From: CAYSWH01 sp964434775
Lineage (GTDB): Bacteria; Patescibacteriota; JACMRA01
DNA: 21,220 nt
NCBI GenBank assembly: GCA_964434775.1
Contig: CAYSWH010000030.1
Coordinates: forward strand, 1-21,220
Direction: 5' to 3'
Below, piece after piece: positions 7,316 through 15,234 of this stretch. Under the pieces are notes generated by a model, which did not search any database, was not told the DNA's origin, and saw nothing but the letters and a program-made list of their open reading frames with translations. A program made the translations under genes and the position numbers. Positions within the stretch are counted from its first letter, which is position 1; every line of letters begins with the position of its first letter.

Positions 7316-9022
7316 TTAAATTATATTATTTTCCACTTCTTCTATATCAGTTATACCTTGTATTATTTTTAAAACAGCGTCTTGATACATAGTTACCATT
7401 CCCGATTTTTGGGCCTCTTCTCTGATTTTATAGATTGAAGGGTTTTCTTGAGAAATCACTTCCCTCATAGCCCTGTTAATCAATAAAACTTCGTAAATTC
7501 CGATTCGACCTTTGTAACGTAAGTTATTACATTGAGAACAACCTTGAGAAGTTTTTAAATTTATAATTTGCGGCAGACCCTTCTTTACCTCTTCCGGGAG
7601 TTTTTTGATTGCTTGGATGACGTCTTGCTTGGTTTGAGCGTCTAAATCATCGGATTTTTGACAGTGATTGCAAATTCTTCTTACCAATCTCTGACCGATA
7701 ACCAAAGAAAGTGCATCAGCTAACAGATAACCTTTGATGTCCATTTCCAGGAGTCTGGTTACAGCACCTACGGCATCATTAGTGTGTAGGGTTGACAAAA
7801 CCAAGTGTCCGGTCAAAGAAGCTTGAACAGCAATTTCGGCAGTTTCCGGATCTCTAATTTCTCCTACCATCACTACGTCAGGATCTTGACGTAAAATTGA
7901 TTTTAAGGCTGCAGAAAAGGTGTAACCAGCCTCCTTGTCTATCTGAGTTTGGGCAATTCCCTGTAATTTATACTCAATAGGATCTTCAATGGTAATAATT
8001 TTTCGATTTCCGTCATTTAGATGATTTAAAAAAGTATACAAAGTGGTAGTTTTACCGCTACCCGTAGGTCCACAAGTTAAAACCAATCCTTGAGGTTTTT
8101 CTACTGCCCGAATTACTTGATTTTGAATTGTAGAACGAAAACCCAAATTTTCCGGCTTTAACTCCATTTCGTTATTTCCCAGAAGTCTCATTACAATTGA
8201 ATAGCCGTAATTGGAAGGCAGCATCGAAACCCTTACATCAATCTCTTTACCTTTGACATTAAAACTAAAGCGTCCGTCTTGCGGGACATTATCGACATTA
8301 AGCTTTAAACCGGAAATTAGTTTAACTCTACTTTCTACTCTTTTTTTCATTTCATAACCTATTTCTCCAAAACTATGCAAAACTCCGTCAATTCTCAGTT
8401 TAATAACATAGCCGGTTTTGTCAGCTTCGAAATGAATATCTGAAGCGTCATTCTGTAGAGCAACAATCAGAACCATCTCAATTATTTCCGTAACCGAAGA
8501 GTTGCGTAAGATCGAAGTCAGGTTCGTAAGGTCAACTCCCGAGTTGAGAAAATCGTTGATCTTGTTTTCGTTTAAGGATATATCATCAGCAGTTTGTTTG
8601 ATTCTAACAACATTTTTATAGGTATCCAAAATTTTATTATAACTATTGTCCGAACAAATGTAATATTGTGGCTTATAGCCTCTGCTGATCAATATTTTTT
8701 CGAGTTCACTTCCTTTTAAAGTTTCAGCGTAGGGGCTGGCGATCAGGGCTTCTTTGTTATTAACTTGGAAGCAACCGGCTCCAAATGTTTGGGATTCTTC
8801 TCTAGTGAGGATTGATAAGTCTCTGGCACTAATCGGGTAGCCGTAAAGATCGATATAAGGCAGGCCGAGTTGATGGGCTTTGAATTTAGCATCCTCTTCA
8901 GAAAAGAATTTATTCAAATCACGCCTAAGCCGACTGACCCTTTGAGCCTTGGTGTTGGAGATAGTAGATAAATCAACTTTGGAAGAATTGTTATTACCGG
9001 AAGGAGCTAGTTTAACAACCAT
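7316..9022 (-). CDS. pilB: Type IV pilus / type II secretion assembly ATPase (PilB/GspE family)
   Basis: 568 aa. An N-terminal GspE/MshE-type domain (~30-140) precedes the motor. ATPase motifs in order: Walker A GPTGSGKT (318-325), Asp box TIEDPIE (344-350), Walker B region DPDVVMVGEIRD (380-391) and His box GHLVLSTLHTNDA (405-417). A tetracysteine zinc module follows: CNHC (451-454) and CSQC (495-498), typical of PilB/GspE extension ATPases and absent from PilT. It is a cytoplasmic hexameric motor that powers pilin polymerisation at the inner membrane. No pilC, pilT, pilin or pilM-Q genes are in the window, so it stands alone here and the choice between pilus and secretion is open. It is transcribed divergently from the nrd operon, with a strong promoter very close to its start. 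Confidence 0.93.
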   Translation of the reverse strand: MVVKLAPSGNNNSSKVDLSTISNTKAQRVSRLRRDLNKFFSEEDAKFKAHQLGLPYIDLYGYPISARDLSILTREESQTFGAGCFQVNNKEALIASPYAETLKGSELEKILISRGYKPQYYICSDNSYNKILDTYKNVVRIKQTADDISLNENKINDFLNSGVDLTNLTSILRNSSVTEIIEMVLIVALQNDASDIHFEADKTGYVIKLRIDGVLHSFGEIGYEMKKRVESRVKLISGLKLNVDNVPQDGRFSFNVKGKEIDVRVSMLPSNYGYSIVMRLLGNNEMELKPENLGFRSTIQNQVIRAVEKPQGLVLTCGPTGSGKTTTLYTFLNHLNDGNRKIITIEDPIEYKLQGIAQTQIDKEAGYTFSAALKSILRQDPDVVMVGEIRDPETAEIAVQASLTGHLVLSTLHTNDAVGAVTRLLEMDIKGYLLADALSLVIGQRLVRRICNHCQKSDDLDAQTKQDVIQAIKKLPEEVKKGLPQIINLKTSQGCSQCNNLRYKGRIGIYEVLLINRAMREVISQENPSIYKIREEAQKSGMVTMYQDAVLKIIQGITDIEEVENNII

Positions 9023-9040
9023 ATTTTTTGTGATTTACTA

Positions 9041-9069
9041 ATTTTAGAGGATATTTTAAGTAAGGTCAA
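9041..9069 (-). promoter_or_regulatory. Promoter of the pilB-like gene
   Basis: On the minus strand, TTGACC (9069-9064), a 17-base spacer and TAAAAT (9046-9041). The predicted start is about 12 nt before the ATG at 9022, a very short leader without a Shine-Dalgarno sequence. Confidence 0.6.
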
Positions 9070-9140
9070 ATTGCCTTTTTTTAAAAAACAGGAGTCGTTA
9101 TTCTATTTTAGGCTTTCATAAAATAAAAGCAGGAAATTTC

Positions 9141-9169
9141 TTGACAAGGCTGAGTAATTTAATTTTACT
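9141..9169 (+). promoter_or_regulatory. Promoter of the nrd operon
   Basis: TTGACA (9141-9146), a 17-base spacer and TTTACT (9164-9169). The -10 overlaps the first NrdR-like box. The leader to the ATG at 9286 would be about 110 nt, longer than for other genes here. Confidence 0.6.
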
Positions 9170-9183
9170 ACTTTTTATAGTAT
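9168..9183 (+). promoter_or_regulatory. NrdR-like box 1
   Basis: CTACTTTTTATAGTAT: 12 of 16 positions by eye fit the NrdR consensus ACACWATATATWGTGT. It overlaps the -10 and start region of the nrd promoter, as expected for repression by NrdR. Confidence 0.5.
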
Positions 9184-9200
9184 TTAAAAAAATTACAAAA

Positions 9201-9216
9201 CTACTATATATTGTAT
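9201..9216 (+). promoter_or_regulatory. NrdR-like box 2
   Basis: CTACTATATATTGTAT contains the core ACTATATATTGT, a perfect fit to the ACWATATATWGT centre of the NrdR consensus. It starts 33 bases after box 1 (17-base gap), about three helical turns, close to the spacing of paired NrdR sites in other bacteria. Confidence 0.65.
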
Positions 9217-9285
9217 TTTGATTAATCCATCTTCCCGATGAGATTTTTTTCTTTCAAATTTTATTTATTTAATAAACATAATCTT

Positions 9286-12033
9286 ATGTCTATCACAAAA
9301 GTTATTAAAAGAGACGGTAAAATCAGTGCATATGATCAGCAAAAAATAAAAAATGCAATAAAAAAGGCTTTTCAGGCAAGCAATCACCCTTTTGATGATA
9401 CTTCTTTGGAAAATATCACTTTAGATATACACGATAATTTGCAAGCAAACTTTGAGTTTGAGCAAAGCTACCCCACAGTGGAAGACATACAAAATATAGT
9501 AGAAAAAAAAATTGCCGAAAAAGGTTTTTTTGAAGTTGCTAGAAGTTATATAGTTTACCGAGAGGAGAGAAGTAGAAATCGAAGTTCTTTGAGTGCCGGA
9601 TTGAATGTCAAAAAAATTTCCGTAAAAAAAAAGGACGGACGGATAGAAACTTTTGATAAGACCAAAATTGAAGAATACCTTAGTCAAATACTTCAAAATG
9701 AGTTTTCTGAAACAATTAATCTGAAAGAAATTACCGAAGAAGTGAGTCGTAATGTATATGAGGGTATTAAGACCGGAGAGATAAATAAAACAATTATCAT
9801 GAGTCTAAGGGCCAGAATCGAAAAAGACTTTGCCTATTCTAAAGCCGCGGCTAAGTTGTTGCTAAATGAAATTTACAGACAAGTGATCGGCAAAAACATA
9901 TTTGACAAAGATTTTGTTCAAACCTACCAAAAGTCGCTGAAGGAAAATATCTCCAAAGGTATTCAGGCCGGTCGTTACGATTCAAGGCTTTCGGAATTTG
10001 ATTTTGATTATTTAGGCGGAATTCTTAAACCGGAAAACGATTTGCTGTTCAATTACTTAGGAATCCAAACTATTTATGATCGTTATTTGCTTAAAGATCA
10101 TGACCAAAATATTTTGGAGGTGCCACAAACTTTTTGGATGCGTATTGCTATGGGTCTTAGTTTGGAAGAAAGTGAAAAAAATCAGAAGGCCGGAGAATTT
10201 TACGAGGTAATGTCTAAGCTTTTGTATACTCCTTCTACACCGACTCTCTTTCATTCCGGCACCACTCATCCGCAAATGAGCTCCTGCTATTTGAATACCG
10301 TAGATGATGACCTCAGAAGCATCTTTAAGATCTATAGTGATAACTCTCAGCTATCCAAGTGGTCCGGAGGGATTGGAACTGATTGGACAAATATTCGAGG
10401 AACCGGTGCCTTGATTAAGGCTACCAATGTAGAAAGTCAAGGAGTTATTCCTTTTCTAAAAATTGCCGATGCTACTACTGCAGCGATTAATCGAAGCGGC
10501 AAAAGAAGAGGGGCGGCTTGTGTCTATTTGGAAACATGGCACTATGATATTGAATCCTTCTTGGATTTGAGAAAAAATACCGGAGATGATAGACGAAGAA
10601 CTCACGACACCAACACAGCCAACTGGATCCCGGATTTATTTATGAAGCGAGTAGAGTCTGACGGCGACTGGACTCTTTTCTCTCCTGACGAGACGCCTGA
10701 TTTACATCATGTTTATGGTCTTGAATTTGAGGAGAAGTATATTCAATACGAAAACAAAGCCTTGCGTGGAGAAATGAAACTGTACAAGAGGCTTAAGGCC
10801 AAAGATCTGTGGAAGAAAATGATAACCATGCTCTTTGAAACAGGACATCCTTGGATTACCTTCAAAGATCCTTCCAACATCAGGTCGCCTCAGGATCATG
10901 TGGGGGTTGTTCACAATTCCAATTTATGTACTGAAATAACTCTGAATACTTCTGCCGAGGAAACCGCTGTCTGTAATCTGGGTTCCCTCAATCTTTCCAA
11001 GTATATTCGGGATAATAGGGAGGTTGATTGGAAATTGTTGGAAAAAACAGTTGCTACTGCGATTAGAATGCTGGATAACGTAATTGATCTTAATTTTTAT
11101 CCTACTATAGAAGCTGAAAATTCCAATTTAAAGCACAGGCCTATCGGTCTTGGAGTAATGGGTCTGCAGGATGCTTTGTATCAACTAGATTTACCTTTTG
11201 ATAGTGAAGAAGCAGTAGTTTTTTCAGACAAATTGCAAGAGTTTATTTCTTACCAGGCCATTTTAAATTCGTCTCTTCTGGCCAAAGAAAAAGGACCTTA
11301 TTCAAGTTTTAAAGGTTCTAAATGGGATCGAGGGATCCTACCTCTGGACACAATTGATTTACTGGAAAAAGAAAGAGGTCAGTTGGTAGAAATAGATCGA
11401 GAATCAAGGATGGATTGGGAAAAAATAAGGCAGTCTGTCAGAGAAAACGGCATGAGGAATTCCAACTGTATGGCCATTGCCCCTACGGCTACAATTGCAA
11501 ATATTTCCGGCTGTTTTCCTACGATTGAACCGATTTACAAAAACTTGTATGTAAAATCGAATGCCAGCGGGGAATTTACAATTTTGAATCGATATTTAAT
11601 CGAGGACTTAAAGGAGGCAGAGCTTTGGAATGAGAATATCCAAGAAAAACTTAAAAGATTTGACGGCAGTGTACAAAATATTTATGAAATTCCGACCAAA
11701 CTTAGAAGTAAGTATAAAGAGGTTTTTGAGATCGATCCTTCCTGGATAATCAAACATGCGGCCAAAAGGGCTAAGTGGGTGGATCAAAGTCAATCCGTAA
11801 ATATTTTTGCAGCAACCACTTCCGGCCGTTTCCTGTCTTCCGTCTACCACCAAGCTTGGAAAGCAGGGCTAAAGACTACCTACTATCTTAGAACTTTAGG
11901 GGCTAGTGCTATAGAAAAGAGCACCATAGATATAAACAAAGAGGAAAAGTCTCCAAAGGTGGAATTAAAGATTAACTCAAGTGAACCAGCGCTCTGCAAA
12001 ATCGGCGATCCTGAATGTGAAGCTTGCCAATAA
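9286..12033 (+). CDS. nrdA: Ribonucleoside-diphosphate reductase, large (alpha) subunit
   Basis: 915 aa from ATG 9286; a frame start at 9238 would add 16 residues unlike the family and is not used. Two ATP-cone allosteric domains are in tandem: ~3-95 (ITKVIKRDGKISAYD) and ~110-200 (ISVKKKDGRIETFD). The ten-stranded barrel follows. Redox and catalytic residues: C334 (SSCYLN) paired with C563 (AVCNLGSLNL), the NLCTE motif with N546, the thiyl-radical C548 and E550, the phosphate-binding APTATIANISG loop (~732-742), radical-transfer tyrosines Y866-Y867 (TTYYLRT) and the C-terminal thiol tail C904/C911/C914. It reduces ribonucleoside diphosphates to deoxyribonucleotides in the cytoplasm with NrdB. 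It is first in an operon under NrdR-like boxes. The two ATP cones suggest tight dATP/ATP activity control. Confidence 0.96.
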   Translation: MSITKVIKRDGKISAYDQQKIKNAIKKAFQASNHPFDDTSLENITLDIHDNLQANFEFEQSYPTVEDIQNIVEKKIAEKGFFEVARSYIVYREERSRNRSSLSAGLNVKKISVKKKDGRIETFDKTKIEEYLSQILQNEFSETINLKEITEEVSRNVYEGIKTGEINKTIIMSLRARIEKDFAYSKAAAKLLLNEIYRQVIGKNIFDKDFVQTYQKSLKENISKGIQAGRYDSRLSEFDFDYLGGILKPENDLLFNYLGIQTIYDRYLLKDHDQNILEVPQTFWMRIAMGLSLEESEKNQKAGEFYEVMSKLLYTPSTPTLFHSGTTHPQMSSCYLNTVDDDLRSIFKIYSDNSQLSKWSGGIGTDWTNIRGTGALIKATNVESQGVIPFLKIADATTAAINRSGKRRGAACVYLETWHYDIESFLDLRKNTGDDRRRTHDTNTANWIPDLFMKRVESDGDWTLFSPDETPDLHHVYGLEFEEKYIQYENKALRGEMKLYKRLKAKDLWKKMITMLFETGHPWITFKDPSNIRSPQDHVGVVHNSNLCTEITLNTSAEETAVCNLGSLNLSKYIRDNREVDWKLLEKTVATAIRMLDNVIDLNFYPTIEAENSNLKHRPIGLGVMGLQDALYQLDLPFDSEEAVVFSDKLQEFISYQAILNSSLLAKEKGPYSSFKGSKWDRGILPLDTIDLLEKERGQLVEIDRESRMDWEKIRQSVRENGMRNSNCMAIAPTATIANISGCFPTIEPIYKNLYVKSNASGEFTILNRYLIEDLKEAELWNENIQEKLKRFDGSVQNIYEIPTKLRSKYKEVFEIDPSWIIKHAAKRAKWVDQSQSVNIFAATTSGRFLSSVYHQAWKAGLKTTYYLRTLGASAIEKSTIDINKEEKSPKVELKINSSEPALCKIGDPECEACQ

Positions 12034-12064
12034 TTAATTTGTTTCTTGAACTGACTAGATAACT

Positions 12065-12445
12065 ATGACTGAAAAACAACACGCTCAAGATAATGGTCAA
12101 AAAAGTACCTCAAAAAGCCAAGACATTACCCATAACCTGGATTTTGAAGGGGTGGGGGTGAGAATGCTGATCGGGGTTATAGGATTGGTTTTTACCATTT
12201 ACTCCCTCTTTGAAATAATTTATATGGATGCTGAGCCGGGCAAAGTATTTATCGGATTCTTCATGATGTCAGTTGGTTTTATTCAAGCCCGACAAAAATA
12301 TTGTGTGATGGTCAGTCTAAGAGATATACTCTTAAATAGAGACGGAGAACTACTTTTTCAGAGACTGTATCGAATTACAAAGATAGTTGGACTCAGTTTT
12401 ATTATCAGCCTGTTATTAACAGGACTTACCTATATAATTTTCTAG
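12065..12445 (+). CDS. Small membrane protein within the nrd operon, unknown function
   Basis: 126 aa. A polar, Gln/Ser/Lys-rich N-terminal ~25 residues come before three likely transmembrane helices (~32-53, 60-76, 104-126). A basic, amphipathic linker lies between helices 2 and 3 (residues ~77-103, with RDILLNRDGELLFQRLYR). I recognise no domain. It begins 31 bases after the nrdA stop and ends 21 bases before nrdB, on the same strand with no terminator or separate promoter visible, so it should be co-transcribed with the reductase. Membrane proteins are not part of known class I reductases. It could be an accessory factor, or an unrelated gene inserted in the operon. No Shine-Dalgarno is present upstream. 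Confidence 0.75.
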   Translation: MTEKQHAQDNGQKSTSKSQDITHNLDFEGVGVRMLIGVIGLVFTIYSLFEIIYMDAEPGKVFIGFFMMSVGFIQARQKYCVMVSLRDILLNRDGELLFQRLYRITKIVGLSFIISLLLTGLTYIIF

Positions 12446-12466
12446 AATTTTAAAAATTTATGCTTT

Positions 12467-13468
12467 ATGTCTACTAAATCAATCTTAAATTGCCAAACTA
12501 CCGATCCCAACAAAATTCTTCCAATGAAATATAAGTGGGCCAGGCAACATTATAAAGACGGTGTAGCTAACAATTGGGTGCCTGAAGAAGTGGGCATGCA
12601 AAAAGACGTAGAGCAATGGCAGAGTCCGACTGCTCTAACCGATGATGAAAGAAGGATGGTTATGTGGAATATGGGATTCTTTTCTACTGCAGAAAGCCTG
12701 ACAGCCAACAATATTGTTTTAATAATCTACAAGCATATTACCAACCCTGAATGTCGGCAATATCTACTTAGACAAGCATATGAAGAGGCCGTACACACCG
12801 ATACCTTTATTTACTGCTGCGATACTTTGGGTCTCGATCCGGATGAGGTTTATACGATGTACGATAATATTCCCAGTATTAAAGAAAAAGACGATTTTGT
12901 AGTTAACACCACGCAGTTTTTGATGGATCCGAATTTTTCTACCGATAGTCAGGAGGATATTCAAAAGTTTGTTCATGATTTGATTAGTTATTATGTAATT
13001 ATGGAAGGTATTTTTTTCTATGCCGGCTTTGTAATGATGCTTTCTATGATGAGACAAGGAAAGATGATTGGAGTAGGGGAGCAATTTCAATATATTCTTA
13101 GAGACGAATCAGTGCACCTGGCTTTTGGAAGTGATTTGATTAATACAATTGTAGATGAAAACCCCGGAATTTGGACTGAGGATTTTAAACAGACAATTAC
13201 CGAAAATATTAAAAAGGCGGTTGATTTGGAGTATGCCTACGCCAAGGATTGTTTACCTAGGGGAATTTTGGGTCTTAATGCCGAAACTATAAAGGAATAC
13301 GTCGAGTATATTGCCGATAGAAGACTGGAAAGGATAAGATTGCCTAAAGTATATGGTTCTTCCAACCCTTACCCGTGGATGAGTGAGGTGATTGACCTGC
13401 GAAAAGAAAAGAACTTTTTTGAAACTAGGGTGACAGAATACCAGAGTGGCGGAATGTTGGAGTGGTAG
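12467..13468 (+). CDS. nrdB: Ribonucleoside-diphosphate reductase small (beta) subunit, class Ic-like (Phe at radical Tyr site)
   Basis: 333 aa, ferritin-like four-helix fold. The metal ligands are all present: E76 (STAESL), E107 and H110 (YEEAVH), E180 (VIMEGIFF), E214 and H217 (RDESVH). Spacings of 31, 3, 34 and 3 match E. coli D84/E115/H118 and E204/E238/H241. The residue four after H110, which carries the Tyr122 radical in E. coli, is F114 (HTDTF). The first ligand is Glu instead of Asp. Both changes are typical of class Ic subunits such as that of Chlamydia trachomatis, which use a Mn(IV)/Fe(III) cofactor instead of a tyrosyl radical. The C-terminal tail TEYQSGGMLEW has the expected Tyr for radical transfer and the NrdA-docking end. 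The ATG at 12467 has no ribosome-binding site. Confidence 0.95.
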   Translation: MSTKSILNCQTTDPNKILPMKYKWARQHYKDGVANNWVPEEVGMQKDVEQWQSPTALTDDERRMVMWNMGFFSTAESLTANNIVLIIYKHITNPECRQYLLRQAYEEAVHTDTFIYCCDTLGLDPDEVYTMYDNIPSIKEKDDFVVNTTQFLMDPNFSTDSQEDIQKFVHDLISYYVIMEGIFFYAGFVMMLSMMRQGKMIGVGEQFQYILRDESVHLAFGSDLINTIVDENPGIWTEDFKQTITENIKKAVDLEYAYAKDCLPRGILGLNAETIKEYVEYIADRRLERIRLPKVYGSSNPYPWMSEVIDLRKEKNFFETRVTEYQSGGMLEW

Positions 13469-13504
13469 AGATAGTTGTTTGGACGGCTGATTCAGAGTAA
13501 CCTG

Positions 13505-14308
13505 TTAAATTTTTTGGTTTTCTGTGGCAGGATAGTTCTCTTGTACTTGTTTGTTATAAAAATTATGCTCAATAATATGCATGATAACGTCAGAGATAGT
13601 TTTTAGGCTCATAAAAATAATTAACAGACCGGTTTTTTCACCCACAATTCCAATTGCTAAAATGATTGTTGCGTGCATGGGCAATATCCTTGCATATGGA
13701 TATACCATCAGAGTAGCTAACTTAACTTTTCCGGATTCTCTCGGTTTGTTGTAGAAGAATGAGAATAGATGGTTACCCGCAAATAGTAAACCGGCAACAA
13801 CAACCCATATTAAATCAAAAGATAAAATAAAGTTACTTCTAAGAGAAAGAAACGCCAGAAACGACGCATATAAAAAATGGATCCCTCCGTAATGTGCAAG
13901 AAAGAATAGTGATAATTTTGTTTGAGATGCCTTGGTTGGAGGTAGTTTTTCACCGCTAAATTTTATACCTTCCACACTAAAATTTTTGGCAGTCCACATT
14001 CTAATCAAATTCGTAAAGCCGATGGTAACACTCTGTATCCAATAAACCCACATTAAGGCAGGCAACCCCCACCCTTCAACTACAGCCCAGACAATACTAA
14101 TTAAGTTAACAATCAATAAGAAATAAGTTGAATAATCTTTCCAGGGCTGATGGGGTAACACATTCTTCTCGTCAAATAACTTACCATTCGAGTTAAATTC
14201 AGAAAAGAGTGTTTGGGAATTGGAGATGCTCCCGAATTTTGAATTTTCAGGTTCTGTGTGGAGTGAGAGTTTGTCAACCTTAGACTGAGGGGCGGAATAG
14301 TTTTGCAT
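13505..14308 (-). CDS. DUF6498-like integral membrane protein
   Basis: 267 aa. A soluble, polar N-terminal ~45 residues precede about six hydrophobic helices (from ~52 to ~250). The WVYWIQSVTIGFTNLIRMW segment in the second helix region and the late H...E-H pattern (IMHIIEHNF near the C-terminus) resemble the DUF6498 family, whose function is unknown. It is located in the cytoplasmic membrane. It is convergent with nrdB (36-base gap) and has a very good promoter whose predicted transcription start is only a few bases before the ATG, so the mRNA may be effectively leaderless. No functional link to the nrd operon is visible. Confidence 0.7.
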   Translation of the reverse strand: MQNYSAPQSKVDKLSLHTEPENSKFGSISNSQTLFSEFNSNGKLFDEKNVLPHQPWKDYSTYFLLIVNLISIVWAVVEGWGLPALMWVYWIQSVTIGFTNLIRMWTAKNFSVEGIKFSGEKLPPTKASQTKLSLFFLAHYGGIHFLYASFLAFLSLRSNFILSFDLIWVVVAGLLFAGNHLFSFFYNKPRESGKVKLATLMVYPYARILPMHATIILAIGIVGEKTGLLIIFMSLKTISDVIMHIIEHNFYNKQVQENYPATENQKI

Positions 14309-14318
14309 AATTTAATTA

Positions 14319-14347
14319 AGTATATGCCAGTTGAAGAATATTATCAA
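14319..14347 (-). promoter_or_regulatory. Promoter of the DUF6498-like gene
   Basis: On the minus strand, TTGATA (14347-14342), a 17-base spacer and TATACT (14324-14319), both hexamers close to consensus. The start would fall near 14312, about four bases before the ATG at 14308, implying a leaderless or nearly leaderless transcript. Confidence 0.6.
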
Positions 14348-14442
14348 TCTTTTGGGAAATAAACCTTAGAATCCTATCCATTTTAGAAGCAAAAACAGGT
14401 TTTTACTATTAACCGCACCTTACAACCTTCCGTAAAATTCTT

Positions 14443-14620
14443 TATATAGTCGATCCGAAGATAACCCGTGCACACTTGTCACGGCGAACTTGTTTCGACA
14501 TCTCTTGAATAGATCCTGAAATAAATTCAGGATGACTACTTGAGGCAAGTAAGGATGACCGCTTGGCAAGTGACGGAGTGGAATTTGAAAATGTCTAGGC
14601 TTAAGAGGGGTTAGCTGTAA
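14443..14620 (+). repeat. Dispersed intergenic repeat, copy B (inverted relative to copy C)
   Basis: About 178 bases from TATATAGTCGAT to AGCTGTAA. A manual alignment to the reverse complement of 20663-20842 shows about 17 differences over 180 positions (~90% identity). Internal structure: an 8-bp hairpin ATCCTGAA/TTCAGGAT (14513-14533), then two ~22-nt units starting AGGATGAC and containing CTTG...CAAGT mini-palindromes. It is non-coding. The 3' part also matches copy A at the window start. Confidence 0.85.
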
Positions 14621-14781
14621 GAGGAGAAGCAGCTTTCTTGAAAAATTTTTGTAGACTCAAAATCAAGCAAAATTATATAAGTATAGCTGGTCTACATAGA
14701 AACCGGACATTGTCAGGTCCTCTTTTTTGAAAACAGTTAGCAATACAGGATGTATCGACGGGGTGTTTCGATTACCGGAAA

Positions 14782-14811
14782 ATGTCAAAATTAGAGGATT
14801 TTATTTATAAT
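14782..14811 (+). promoter_or_regulatory. Candidate promoter upstream of the tRNA
   Basis: ATGTCA (14782-14787), an 18-base spacer and a perfect TATAAT (14806-14811), about 80 bases before the tRNA. A perfect TTGACA at 14851-14856 is also correctly placed for a shorter precursor but lacks a good -10, so which one is used is uncertain. Confidence 0.35.
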
Positions 14812-14891
14812 AGTCGGTTAGAGTCAAGCCTGTTTAATCTTATCAACTTCTTGACAAAAAGACTTCTTGATAGAAATCTCAAATAGTTTAA

Positions 14892-14968
14892 GCAGCTGTA
14901 GCTCAGGGGATTAGAGCGTCTGGTTGCGGTCCAGGAGGTCGCAGGTTCAAATCCTGCCAGTTGCGCCA
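14892..14968 (+). tRNA. tRNA-Arg, anticodon GCG
   Basis: Full cloverleaf with encoded CCA. Acceptor stem 14892-14898 with 14958-14964 (seven pairs, one G-U), D arm GCTC/GAGC (14901-14917), anticodon stem TCTGG/CCAGG (14919-14935) with loop TTGCGGT and anticodon GCG at 14926-14928, T arm GCAGG/CCTGC with TTCAAAT loop, discriminator G73 and CCA at 14966-14968. Anticodon GCG reads CGC and, by wobble, CGU (arginine). The D loop has an A at position 20 and the anticodon has C35, the usual arginine identity elements. Most bacteria use ACG (edited to ICG) here, so GCG is notable. Confidence 0.95.
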
Positions 14969-15183
14969 TTAGAAGATATCAGAAAAATTACAGACAAAAA
15001 TAGTAAAAAAAGAATAAATTTTGAAGGAAAGGCAGACTATATCCGATTTTATTTTGTGTCTTTTGAAGGTGATTAAGAATTTGAAATTTAAGACGTTTTA
15101 TCGCTGTAAAAGCAAACTTGGCTCTTCACACGAGATCCTGTTATTTTAGTTAAGCAGTTACTTGTTAATTATCAATTACAGTT

Positions 15184-15212
15184 TTGACATCTTAAGCCGG
15201 CTCAACTAAACT
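15184..15212 (+). promoter_or_regulatory. Candidate promoter of the EamA transporter
   Basis: TTGACA (15184-15189), a 17-base spacer and TAAACT (15207-15212). The predicted leader to the ATG at 15235 is about 15 nt. Confidence 0.5.
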
Positions 15213-15234
15213 TTTCTTATAAAGATAACCAAGA

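Noticed and set aside
14500..14600. CRISPR array in the ~22-nt repeated units
   Set aside because: Only two imperfect units without spacers are present, each with internal palindromes, and no cas genes occur in the window.
14711..14730. Terminator with GGAC/GTCC stem and T run upstream of the tRNA
   Set aside because: The stem has only 4 bp with an 8-base loop, and no gene ends upstream on that strand.
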